Source: CAVSRC01 sp963798195 (lineage in GTDB: Bacteria > Pseudomonadota > Alphaproteobacteria > Rhizobiales > Kaistiaceae). From it: a DNA stretch of 64,000 nt. The position numbers and the translations under genes are program-made. Position 1 is the stretch's first letter. Every line of letters starts with the position of its first letter. The stretch is from NCBI GenBank assembly GCA_963798195.1, contig CAWCSF010000010.1, positions 434,001 to 498,000 of the forward strand, read 5' to 3'. The notes under the pieces are model-generated. The model was not told where the DNA came from, made no database searches, and was given only the letters and a program-made list of their open reading frames with translations. Positions 35,453 through 42,877 of this stretch are shown one piece after another.

Positions 35453-36199
35453 TTACGGTGTTGCACTAGAGCGGGCGGGGATCAGTGTCATCAGTGCGGG
35501 AACGTTGAACCCTTTCGCCGTCAACCAGACGCCGAGCGACAGTTCCCAGAGAAACTCTGGAATGGTCGCGATGCCCTGCGGTGCGGAGCCCGGCGCGATG
35601 ACACCGAACAGGACCAGCGTGCCGGACACGACGATCAGCGGACCGCCGATGAGGCCGAGCACGGACATCGCCCTCGGGACCAGCCGGGACGCGAACATCA
35701 AGTAGCCCAGGATCAGGCCGTTACCGACGCCAACGACAAAACCCGGACCGAGCAGGAACGTCCAGTCGTGGACCGAGACGAGCGACCGGCCGACGAGCAC
35801 CAGCGTTTCCGCATTCGCACCGGCCGCCTCGACCCGCAGCGTTCCGAGCGCGAGCAGGCTGAGGATGCCCACGGCGATAAAGGCGCATTCGACGAGCCGC
35901 GCGCTCACATAGCCGAAAGCGAGAACCTCGTTCTGGCGCTTCAGGACCGGATAGAGCGCGAGCGCCGTGCCGATATTGGCGATGATGAGAAGCATCTCCA
36001 GGAGCGCTCCCCACGCGAGCCCGGTATCCGCGCTGGCGCCGAGAACGTAGTCGGGATCGTTGAGCGCCGGCGCGTAAAACGAGAACACGGCCGGAATGGA
36101 CGTGGCAAAGGTGATGAGAAAGAGAATGCCAGTCCACCGCGCAAGCAGTTGCGCCTGCGCAATCGACGGGCGTTCCACATCGTTTTGGGCGACGCGCAT
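35453..36199 (-). CDS. DUF4386 domain-containing membrane protein
   Basis: A 248-residue multi-helix membrane protein of the DUF4386 family. It has about six hydrophobic segments; GILFLITFATSIPAVFSFY near the N-terminus and FGVIAPGSAPQGIATIPEFLW near the end are typical. Function is unknown. It is convergent with the portal gene (15 bp gap) and is one of the unrelated genes in the GTA region. Confidence 0.85.
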   Translation of the reverse strand: MRVAQNDVERPSIAQAQLLARWTGILFLITFATSIPAVFSFYAPALNDPDYVLGASADTGLAWGALLEMLLIIANIGTALALYPVLKRQNEVLAFGYVSARLVECAFIAVGILSLLALGTLRVEAAGANAETLVLVGRSLVSVHDWTFLLGPGFVVGVGNGLILGYLMFASRLVPRAMSVLGLIGGPLIVVSGTLVLFGVIAPGSAPQGIATIPEFLWELSLGVWLTAKGFNVPALMTLIPARSSATP

Positions 36200-36449
36200 T
36201 CAGGCCCCCCTCCAATGCGGTCCGTCAGTCACCCGACGAATCCGCAGGAAGGGACGCTATCCGCTTTCCGTGCGCCGGACGATGTCCTTGATGGATAACC
36301 GGAACCGCGGCAATGCCTGCCGGGGCGGCGGACGCGGAAAAGTCGGAAGTTCCCGGTAACGGTTTGGTGCCTTGAAGGCCGGCGTTAGTTGTTCAAAAAT
36401 CTGAGTCTGATACATCGCGAAGACCGGGCGGCATTCAGGCAGGCAGAAT

Positions 36450-38240
36450 ATGGCAAATCGATTGGCGATCACGCGATCCAGGGTGGCGATGCGGGGTTCC
36501 GGCCCCGCCGTCGCCGTGACGCTGGCGGCGATGGCCGCGCTGACGCTGCTGAGCCCCGGCGCCACGGCAAAGACCGCGCGCCCGGCGCAGCCGGCGGCGG
36601 AAACGGCGCCGCGCGCGGCCGGAGAGCCGATCATGGCGATCGTGTCGATCAAATCGCAGCGGGTCACCTTCTACGACGCCGACGGCTGGATCGTGCGGGC
36701 ACCGGTATCGACCGGCGTCAAGGGACGCGAGACGCCGGCCGGCGTCTTCGCCGTGCTGGAGAAGGATGTGGACCACCACTCGTCGCTCTATGACGACGCC
36801 TGGATGCCCCACATGCAGCGCATCACCTGGAACGGCATCGCGCTGCACGGCGGGCCGCTGCCGGGCTATGCGGCCTCCCATGGCTGCATCCGCATGCCCT
36901 TCGGCTTTGCGGAGAAGATGTTCGACACGACGCGGATCGGCATGCGGGTGATCATTTCGCCGAACGATGCGGCCCCGGTCGATTTCACCCATCCGGCGCT
37001 GTTCGAGCCGAACGCGGAGGCTCTCGCGGCCGCTCCGGCGCATGCCGAGGCGCTGGGGCAGGAGGCCGCCGCGGCAGCCCAAGCGGCAGACGAGGCGAAG
37101 AAGGCTTCGACCGCGGCGGGCCGCGCGGCGACATCGGCCGCAGCAGCGGTGCGCAAGCTGGAGAAGCTGAACGCCCGCGCCGCCGCCAGGGTGGTCGCCG
37201 CGGACAAGGCGATCGCCGCCGCGGACAAGGCCAAGGTCAAGGCCGACGACCTGAAGCAGACGGCGGTCGCCAAGGCCGCCGAACTGGCGCCGCAACGCGA
37301 CGCGGCCAAGGCCGACGCGCAGGCGAAGGTCGATGCGGCGACCGCGGCAAAGGATGCCGCGACGGACGACGCCGCGAAGAAGGCCGCCGCGACACTGGCG
37401 CGCGAGGCGGCATCCCTCGCCAAGGCGGCGAGCAAGCTGGAAGCCGCGACGACCCGCGCCGACGCCAGCGTCGTCGCCGCCGACAAGGCGATCGCCGCGG
37501 CGGTCGAGGCCCAGGCGAAGGCCGCGGCGCTGAAGGAAAAGACCGTCGCCGAGGCCGCGGATCTGGCGGCGCAGCTCGACGCCGCCAGGATCGATGCGCA
37601 GGCCAAGGCCGATGTGGCCGCGGCCGCGAAGGGCGCCGTCAAGGCGGCCGACGCGCGGAAAACCGATACCGCGAAGGCGGCGAGCGAGGCGAAGCTCGAT
37701 CTCGAGCCGGTGTCGGTCTACATCAGCCGCGCAACGCAGAAGCTTTACGTGCGGCGGAACACCCACAAGCGCTGGCCGGACGGCGGCGAGGTGTTCGATG
37801 CGACCATCGAGGTTCCGGTGACGATCCGCGATCCCGAGAAGCCGATCGGCACCCATGTGTTCACGGCGATGGCGCGCGACGGCGACGCCCTCCGCTGGAG
37901 CGCGGTGACCATCGAAGACGGCGACGACGCGCGGGACGCACTCGACCGCATCAGCATCCCGCAGGATGTGCTGGACCGCATTGGGCCGACCGCCTTGCCG
38001 CGATCCTCGATCATCGTCTCGGACGAGCCGCTGAGCCGGGAGACCAATTACCGCACCGAGTTCGTTGCGGTGCTGAGCGACTTTCCGCAGGGCGGCTTCA
38101 TCACCCGCAAGCCGACGCCCAAGCCTCCCCCTTCGAGGGGCCTCGATCTGTTTTCCGGCTTCGGTGGCAACCAGAAGCCCCAGGCCGCCGACAGACGCCA
38201 GCGCAAGCAGGGCGACTGGTTCCAGCAGTTCTGGCAGTAA
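36450..38240 (+). CDS. L,D-transpeptidase with Ala-rich helical insert and second, Cys-less YkuD-like domain
   Basis: A 596-residue exported protein. A signal anchor (about residues 14-40) is followed by a YkuD domain with substrate His133 and catalytic Cys146 in ASHGCIRMP. Residues ~195-412 are an Ala/Lys/Asp-rich helical (coiled-coil) stretch with near-repeats such as ADKAIAAADKAKVKAD. Residues ~417-560 look like a second YkuD-like module (VSVYISRATQKLYVRRN, PIGTHVFTA) that lacks the HGC signature. The long coiled coil and second domain are unlike ordinary L,D-transpeptidases. A wall-anchored scaffold function is inferred. Confidence 0.8.
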   Translation: MANRLAITRSRVAMRGSGPAVAVTLAAMAALTLLSPGATAKTARPAQPAAETAPRAAGEPIMAIVSIKSQRVTFYDADGWIVRAPVSTGVKGRETPAGVFAVLEKDVDHHSSLYDDAWMPHMQRITWNGIALHGGPLPGYAASHGCIRMPFGFAEKMFDTTRIGMRVIISPNDAAPVDFTHPALFEPNAEALAAAPAHAEALGQEAAAAAQAADEAKKASTAAGRAATSAAAAVRKLEKLNARAAARVVAADKAIAAADKAKVKADDLKQTAVAKAAELAPQRDAAKADAQAKVDAATAAKDAATDDAAKKAAATLAREAASLAKAASKLEAATTRADASVVAADKAIAAAVEAQAKAAALKEKTVAEAADLAAQLDAARIDAQAKADVAAAAKGAVKAADARKTDTAKAASEAKLDLEPVSVYISRATQKLYVRRNTHKRWPDGGEVFDATIEVPVTIRDPEKPIGTHVFTAMARDGDALRWSAVTIEDGDDARDALDRISIPQDVLDRIGPTALPRSSIIVSDEPLSRETNYRTEFVAVLSDFPQGGFITRKPTPKPPPSRGLDLFSGFGGNQKPQAADRRQRKQGDWFQQFWQ

Positions 38241-38330
38241 CGCACCGCCCGCGACGCAGCAGGCGTTTCGGGCCCCACCATCCGCGCGCTTGCACGTGCG
38301 CATCGGCGGCGATGCGGGAGCACGGATGAC

Positions 38331-38519
38331 GTGGACGACATCACGCACACCTTCGCCGAGCGCGGCGACCTCGCGCACCTGGCGCTGTTTCTCTGGGCGA
38401 GCGGAGCGAGCGCGCTGCTCGTCTGGGCGCTGAAGGAACTGGCCGCGTCGAACCGGCGCTTCAACGACTTCGTCAACGAGATCGCGCGGCTGAACCGGTT
38501 CTTCAAGGACCGCGACTAA
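38331..38519 (+). CDS. GTA g3.5-like small membrane protein
   Basis: A 62-residue protein with a GTG start and a GGGAG ribosome site. It begins MDDITHTFAERGDLAHLALF, continues into one hydrophobic helix (LWASGASALLVWAL) and ends in a charged tail (RLNRFFKDRD). A small gene sits between portal and prohead protease in the Rhodobacter GTA (rcc01685 position), and this one has the same place and size. Similarity is inferred from position and character only. Confidence 0.55.
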   Translation: MDDITHTFAERGDLAHLALFLWASGASALLVWALKELAASNRRFNDFVNEIARLNRFFKDRD

Positions 38520-38689
38520 CCGATTCATCGGACTCGGAAACCATGAAACGCATCCTGACGCTGATCGGCGCCGGGCGCGGCAGCGCGCACCACGCCGTCT
38601 TCCACGAATTCGCGGAAGGGCTTGGCGCGGGTGATCCGCCGACGGCGGTGGACCGCGCGCGTGCGCGCGGTGGACGTGTAGGGACGCCC

Positions 38690-38758
38690 CCTCCCGAAAT
38701 CGGCAGAGCCGATTTCGATCTCCCCTCGAGGGGGAGGTTGGTTCCGGCATTTGCCGGA
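38690..38758. repeat. palindromic repeat element before the prohead protease
   Basis: Three adjacent hairpins: CGAAATCGG...CCGATTTCG (38695-38717), TCCCCTCGAGGGGGA (about 38721-38735) and TCCGGCA-TT-TGCCGGA (38743-38758). The composite resembles intergenic palindromic elements frequent in Hyphomicrobiales. It sits directly upstream of the prohead protease gene and keeps the frame open through it. Confidence 0.7.
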
Positions 38759-38785
38759 CAGGCCAGACTGAAACGAGGTCAAGCC

Positions 38786-39319
38786 ATGATCGCAACCGAA
38801 ACCAAGTTCGCCCGCGCGACCCTGTCGCCGGTCGAGGCCGATGGGACGTTCACCGGCTATGCCAGTCTGTTCGGCCGCGCCGACCTCGGCCGCGACATGG
38901 TGATGCCCGGCGCTTTCCGCGCCTCGCTGGCGAAGCGGGGCGCGGGCGGCGTGAAGATGCTCTTCCAGCACGACCCCAACGCGCCGATCGGCGTGTGGCT
39001 CGACATTCGCGAAGACGGCGAGGGGCTGCTGGTCAAGGGGCGGCTGACGACCGACGTGGCGCGGGCGCGCGAGGTGCTGGCGCTGATGCGTGCCGGCGCG
39101 CTCGACGGCCTGTCGATCGGCTACCGCACCGTGCGCGGACGCACCGACGCCAAGACCGGCGTGCGCCATCTCCACGAGGTCGACCTCTGGGAGATCTCGG
39201 TGGTGACGTTCCCCATGCTGCCCGAGGCGCGCGTGACGGGCGTCAAGGACGCCAACGCGCATCTGGCGCGGGTCATTCGGCGGGCAGCGGGGATGATGCG
39301 GCGGGGCATTGCGGGTTGA
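38786..39319 (+). CDS. GTA/phage HK97 family prohead protease
   Basis: From the ATG at 38786 (MIATETKFARATLSPVEADG) the product is 177 residues, typical for the S78 prohead protease. The catalytic His is in MLFQHDPNAPIGVW and the Ser in ALDGLSIGYRTV; a DLWEISVVTFPM strand follows. The open frame extends to 38543, but the extra segment includes a palindromic repeat, and a GAGG ribosome site is placed for 38786. It matches GTA g4 (rcc01686 type), which matures the capsid. No major capsid gene follows. Confidence 0.88.
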   Translation: MIATETKFARATLSPVEADGTFTGYASLFGRADLGRDMVMPGAFRASLAKRGAGGVKMLFQHDPNAPIGVWLDIREDGEGLLVKGRLTTDVARAREVLALMRAGALDGLSIGYRTVRGRTDAKTGVRHLHEVDLWEISVVTFPMLPEARVTGVKDANAHLARVIRRAAGMMRRGIAG

Positions 39320-39382
39320 TCGTCTGCGTCGGGTTCCTTAGCCTTATGCCGGGCGGGACCTGGGGCTGAGGAAGAAGACATA

Positions 39383-41197
39383 ATGGCATTTCTACGCGGG
39401 GCTGGACTGGCCCTCCTGATGCTTTGTGCTTACGCCCGTCGCCGTATCGGCCGATCCGCTGGTCGCGGAGGCGCAGGGCCTGCTCAACCAGCTCGGCTAT
39501 GACGCCGGCCCCAGCGATGGAGCCTATGGCCGCCGCACCGGCGACGCGGCGACCGCGTTCTTCGCCGACCGTGGCGGCACGTATGATGGCAGCCTGGACG
39601 AAACCGACGTTGCGGCATTGCGCGAAGCGGCGGCGGAATACGAGCCGGTGCTGCGGCACCCCGGCCAGTTGATCGACCATACGCATGGACGTGAGACGAG
39701 CTGCAACGGGCTGGCGCCGGGCGCCATCACCGCGGCGTCGGTCGACCCCGCCAACTACCCGCCGGTGCCGGCGCTGAACGACGCCGCCTCGATCGGCGAA
39801 TCCGTGTTGTGGAACAAGACGGAGCCGTGGGTGAAGGCGGTGGTGACGCTGGCCGCGCTCAGCGATACGCGCAAGGACGCGGCGGCCGGCAAGAAGGCGG
39901 TCGCGATGCTGACCGAGTGGGCGAAGGCCAAGGCGATCATGAAGACGCCGGTGGACTTGCGCTACAACGGCAAGGGCAGCGCCGGAACCTACCGGCCATC
40001 GGCCTCGGCGCCGGTGCTCGACATGGAGAACGCGGCGCAACTTGGATACGCCGTGCTCTACGCCCTCGACATGCTCGGCGATGCCGCGACGCCAGCGGAA
40101 CACACGCTGATCGCGGACTGGGCGGAGGGCCTGGTGCGGAAGTATGGCGGGCCGATCGGCGATGCGATCTTCCAGAAGCACCCGACGGGGATCTGGCGGC
40201 TGGAGGGGCGGCCGATGCTGGCGCTTGCCATCGTCAACGGGGACGCGGCGACCTACGCCAAGTACGTCAACGCGTACTACAACGAGTTTCGCGCCACGGT
40301 GAACAAGGACGGCGCTATCCTGAAGAACGCCAATCGCGGCGACCGCGGGCTCCACTACCAGAGCCAGGGCACGCTCAGCATGACGGCGCTTTTCGACCTG
40401 GTGGAGAATCAGGGCGGCAAGGTGCCGCGCGACCTTGAGGAAAAGCTGCACGCTGCGGTGAAATTCCTGCTCGACGCGGACGCCGACAATGCGGTGATCC
40501 TGCCGTACAGCAAGGAGGGCTACAACAACCCGGCCGCGGCCAGCACCCGCTCCGCTACTACCGCGACAACGCGGAGCACTACTGGTGGATGATCTATTAC
40601 ATCTCGCGATTTCCGGACAACGAGAACAGCAAGCGTCTGCGCGCCTTCTCGATCGCAACGACACCGGCGACCGGGTCGCCAGCCGCGTGATGTCGAGCGT
40701 CTGGGTGCCGTATCCGATCAACTGCTACCGCGCCTTCGACATGAGCGAGAAGGCGGTGGCGGAAGCGAAGGCCTTCTCCACGAACTTCAAGCAGCCGGCC
40801 GATGACGACGATACGGGCAAGACGCCCGAGAAACTGGTCAAGACCAAGGGCGCGGCGCCGCTGGCCGTGGCATCGGCGTTTATCCGCGAGGGATTTCGCG
40901 AGAAGAACTTCGTCCAGTACGACGTGACGGTTTCCGGCGTGGCGGTGGGTGAGGACAAGGTGTTCCTGCCGACCATCATGGTGTTTACGGACTACCGGCG
41001 CAGCGCCGACAAGGTCTCGAACATCGAACTGGTGCGGCTGGTGCTCGATCGCGAGAACCTGGCCGACGAGGAGAGCCGCAAGGCGAATTACCTGCCGTGC
41101 GGCGATCTCGCGGCGCAGGCGCGGGACAATGGCAGCCAGCAGATCAGGCTGCACCTCGGCAACCAGGCGAAGACAGAACGAATGCATCCTGTCGAAG
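39383..41197 (+). pseudogene. exported polysaccharide lyase-like protein with peptidoglycan-binding N-terminus, multiple frameshifts
   Basis: The signal peptide MAFLRGAGLALLMLC starts at 39383 after a GAGGAAG ribosome site but is in a different frame from the mature part; an extra base near 39425 restores LTPVAVSADPLVAEA. A PG_binding_1-like region follows, then an alpha-helical domain with RGLHYQSQGTLSMTALFDL similar to alginate/chondroitin lyases (alpha/alpha toroid). Missing bases near 40538 and 40648 are needed to link NNPAAGQHPLRYYRDNAEHYWW and LDRNDTGDRVASRVMSSVWV. The C-terminal boundary is unclear. Lyase identity is tentative; substrate unknown. Confidence 0.55.
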
Positions 41198-41415
41198 ATG
41201 TCGGCGCAACCGCAAGATCTGGGCATCCATGCTCGACGGGTTCGGCGCTCGCCATCAACGGCGCGGTCATTCTCGGCGGCGTCCTCGCCTACCTCGACAC
41301 GGCGGGGCTGCGCGAGGTGCTGCCGCCGGGCTACGCCTGGGTGCCGATCGCGCTCGGCGCGGGCAACGTGGCGCTCCGCCTGATCACCACCGGGCCGGTG
41401 GGGAGGAACGGCTGA
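41198..41415 (+). pseudogene. small phage-like membrane protein, two single-base frameshifts
   Basis: If two extra bases are removed (near 41207 and 41240) a ~72-residue protein appears: MSANRKIWASMLDGF, then ALAINGAVILGGVLAYLD, a membrane helix, and LREVLPPGYAWVPIALGAG ending in a LRLITTGPVG tail. This pattern resembles small holin-associated phage proteins. The stop overlaps the GTA holin start by 1 bp (TGATG). Reconstruction depends on the assumed indels, so it is moderately secure. Confidence 0.5.
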
Positions 41416-41825
41416 TGCTGGCGTGGCTGCTTGGCGCCGGACTCAAGCTGGCGTCCTCCGGCATCCTCGACAGGGCGATGGCGATGCTGACGGCCCAGGC
41501 CGAAAGCGCCGTCGAACGGGAGCGGGTGACCGCGACCGTCGCCATCGAAGAGATCCGGGCCGAACTCGGCCGCCGGCAGGCGCAGCGGGACGTGCTGGTC
41601 GCGGAGCAGGGGCGGGCAGTGACGGCACTGATGCGCCCGGCCTTCGCCTATCCGCTGGCGCTGTACTACGCCGCCGTGATCGCCGACAGCCTCTTCCATT
41701 TCACCTGGAACGTGGCGGCCCTGCCGGCGCCGATCGGCGACTGGTCGGGCTGGATCATTTCTGCGATCTTCCTCTCGGAGAGCGGCGAGCGCATCACCCG
41801 GACCATCGTCGGGCGCAAGGGCTGA
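41415..41825 (+). CDS. GTA holin (three-helix, GTA_holin_3TM-like)
   Basis: A 136-residue protein with a charged helix (about residues 28-65, ERERVTATVAIEEIRAELGR) followed by ALMRPAFAYPLALYYAAVI and a second hydrophobic stretch near GWIISAIFLSESGER. This resembles the Pfam family described as the holin of three TMs for gene-transfer release. It would perforate the inner membrane for GTA release. In Rhodobacter the lysis genes are separate from the head cluster; here it is in the same region. The start codon overlaps the preceding stop. Confidence 0.75.
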   Translation: MLAWLLGAGLKLASSGILDRAMAMLTAQAESAVERERVTATVAIEEIRAELGRRQAQRDVLVAEQGRAVTALMRPAFAYPLALYYAAVIADSLFHFTWNVAALPAPIGDWSGWIISAIFLSESGERITRTIVGRKG

Positions 41826-41902
41826 TGAGGGAAACCGGGCGATTCCCGCGGCTCCAGCGCGTATTCAGGGCATGTTCATCTGCTTGCCGGTAAGCCGGAG
41901 CC

Positions 41903-42190
41903 ATGTTGCCGAAATTCGTCCGGAGGCTTTTCCTCGCCTTCGCCGTCACCATAGCAGCCGCTGCGCCGACGGTGCCCGCCACCGCCGCGGACGGCTGCCT
42001 GCCGCCCAGCCGGGCGCCGCGCGGCCTGTCCGATTTCCTCGGGCAGATCCGTTCGATGACCGGCGGAGGCGCGGTGGTGCGCGCGTGCCTGCGTGAAATC
42101 AACGGGCGGCTCATCTATCAGGTGACGGTCCAGGTCGGCGGCCAGGTGATGACGGTGAATATCGACGCCAAGACCGGCGCACCCCAGTAG
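41903..42190 (+). CDS. FeuN-like periplasmic modulator of FeuQ
   Basis: A 95-residue exported protein with a signal peptide (about residues 1-30, ending near ATAA) and a short domain with CLREINGRLIYQVTVQVG and VMTVNIDAKTGAP, a PepSY-like pattern. A small periplasmic protein in this position immediately before feuPQ is described in Sinorhizobium (FeuN), where it restrains the sensor kinase FeuQ. The 15-bp gap to feuP suggests co-transcription. Orthology is inferred from place and shape. Confidence 0.65.
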   Translation: MLPKFVRRLFLAFAVTIAAAAPTVPATAADGCLPPSRAPRGLSDFLGQIRSMTGGGAVVRACLREINGRLIYQVTVQVGGQVMTVNIDAKTGAPQ

Positions 42191-42205
42191 GAACGGAACG
42201 GCGCG

Positions 42206-42877
42206 ATGCGTGTCCTCGTGGTCGAAGACGATGCCGATCTGAACCGGCAGCTCACCGATGCGCTGAAGGAGGCGGGCTACGCCGTCGACAGTGCCACCGA
42301 CGGCGAGGACGGCCATTTCCTCGGCGACACCGAACCCTACGACATGGTCGTGCTCGACATCGGCCTGCCGGTGCTGGACGGCATCAGCGTTCTGGAGAAG
42401 TGGCGTCGCGACGGCCGCACCATGCCGGTGCTGATCCTGACGGCGCGCGACCGCTGGAGCGACAAGGTGCAGGGCATCGACGCCGGCGCCGACGATTACG
42501 TCGCCAAGCCCTTCCACATCGAGGAGGTGCTCGCCCGCGTCCGCGCGCTGGTGCGCCGCGCCGCCGGCCACGCCTCAAACGAGATCGAATGCGGGCCGGT
42601 GCGCCTCGACAGCCGCGCCGGCCGCGTAACCGTTGACGGCAATCCGGTAAAGCTCACCTCCCACGAATACCGCGTACTCGAGTACCTGATGCATCACCGC
42701 GACCGGGTCGTATCGCGCACGGAGCTGATCGAGCACCTCTACGACCAGGACTTCGACCGCGATTCCAACACGATCGAGGTCTTCGTCGGCAGGCTGCGCA
42801 AGAAGGTTTCGCCCGACCTGATCGAAACCGTGCGCGGGCTCGGCTACCGCATCGTCGATCCCGGCAATGCGACCTAA
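42206..42877 (+). CDS. feuP: FeuP-type OmpR-family response regulator
   Basis: A 223-residue DNA-binding regulator. The receiver domain begins MRVLVVEDDADLNRQLTDAL, with acceptor Asp in MVVLDIGLPVLDGISV and Lys in DYVAKPFH. The C-terminal winged helix has LTSHEYRVLEYLMHHRDRVV and NTIEVFVGRLRKKV. The ARDRWSDKVQGIDAGADDYV segment is characteristic of rhizobial FeuP. In Sinorhizobium it controls osmoadaptive glucan export and other genes. It overlaps the kinase by 11 bp. Confidence 0.85.
   Translation: MRVLVVEDDADLNRQLTDALKEAGYAVDSATDGEDGHFLGDTEPYDMVVLDIGLPVLDGISVLEKWRRDGRTMPVLILTARDRWSDKVQGIDAGADDYVAKPFHIEEVLARVRALVRRAAGHASNEIECGPVRLDSRAGRVTVDGNPVKLTSHEYRVLEYLMHHRDRVVSRTELIEHLYDQDFDRDSNTIEVFVGRLRKKVSPDLIETVRGLGYRIVDPGNAT

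Noticed and set aside
36257..36415. 52-aa minus-strand frame starting MYQTQIFEQLTPAFK
   Set aside because: It is short, unsupported by a ribosome site and not recognised; it may be chance in the 250-bp gap before the L,D-transpeptidase gene, which otherwise shows nothing clear.
37081..37680. Ala-rich coding repeats as a possible CRISPR or DNA repeat
   Set aside because: The similarity is at the level of Ala/Lys/Asp codons without regular spacers, so it is a coiled-coil coding region.
40585..41415. A single intact 276-aa gene
   Set aside because: The frame mixes the end of the lyase-like gene with the start of a separate small membrane gene; its first residues are from another frame.
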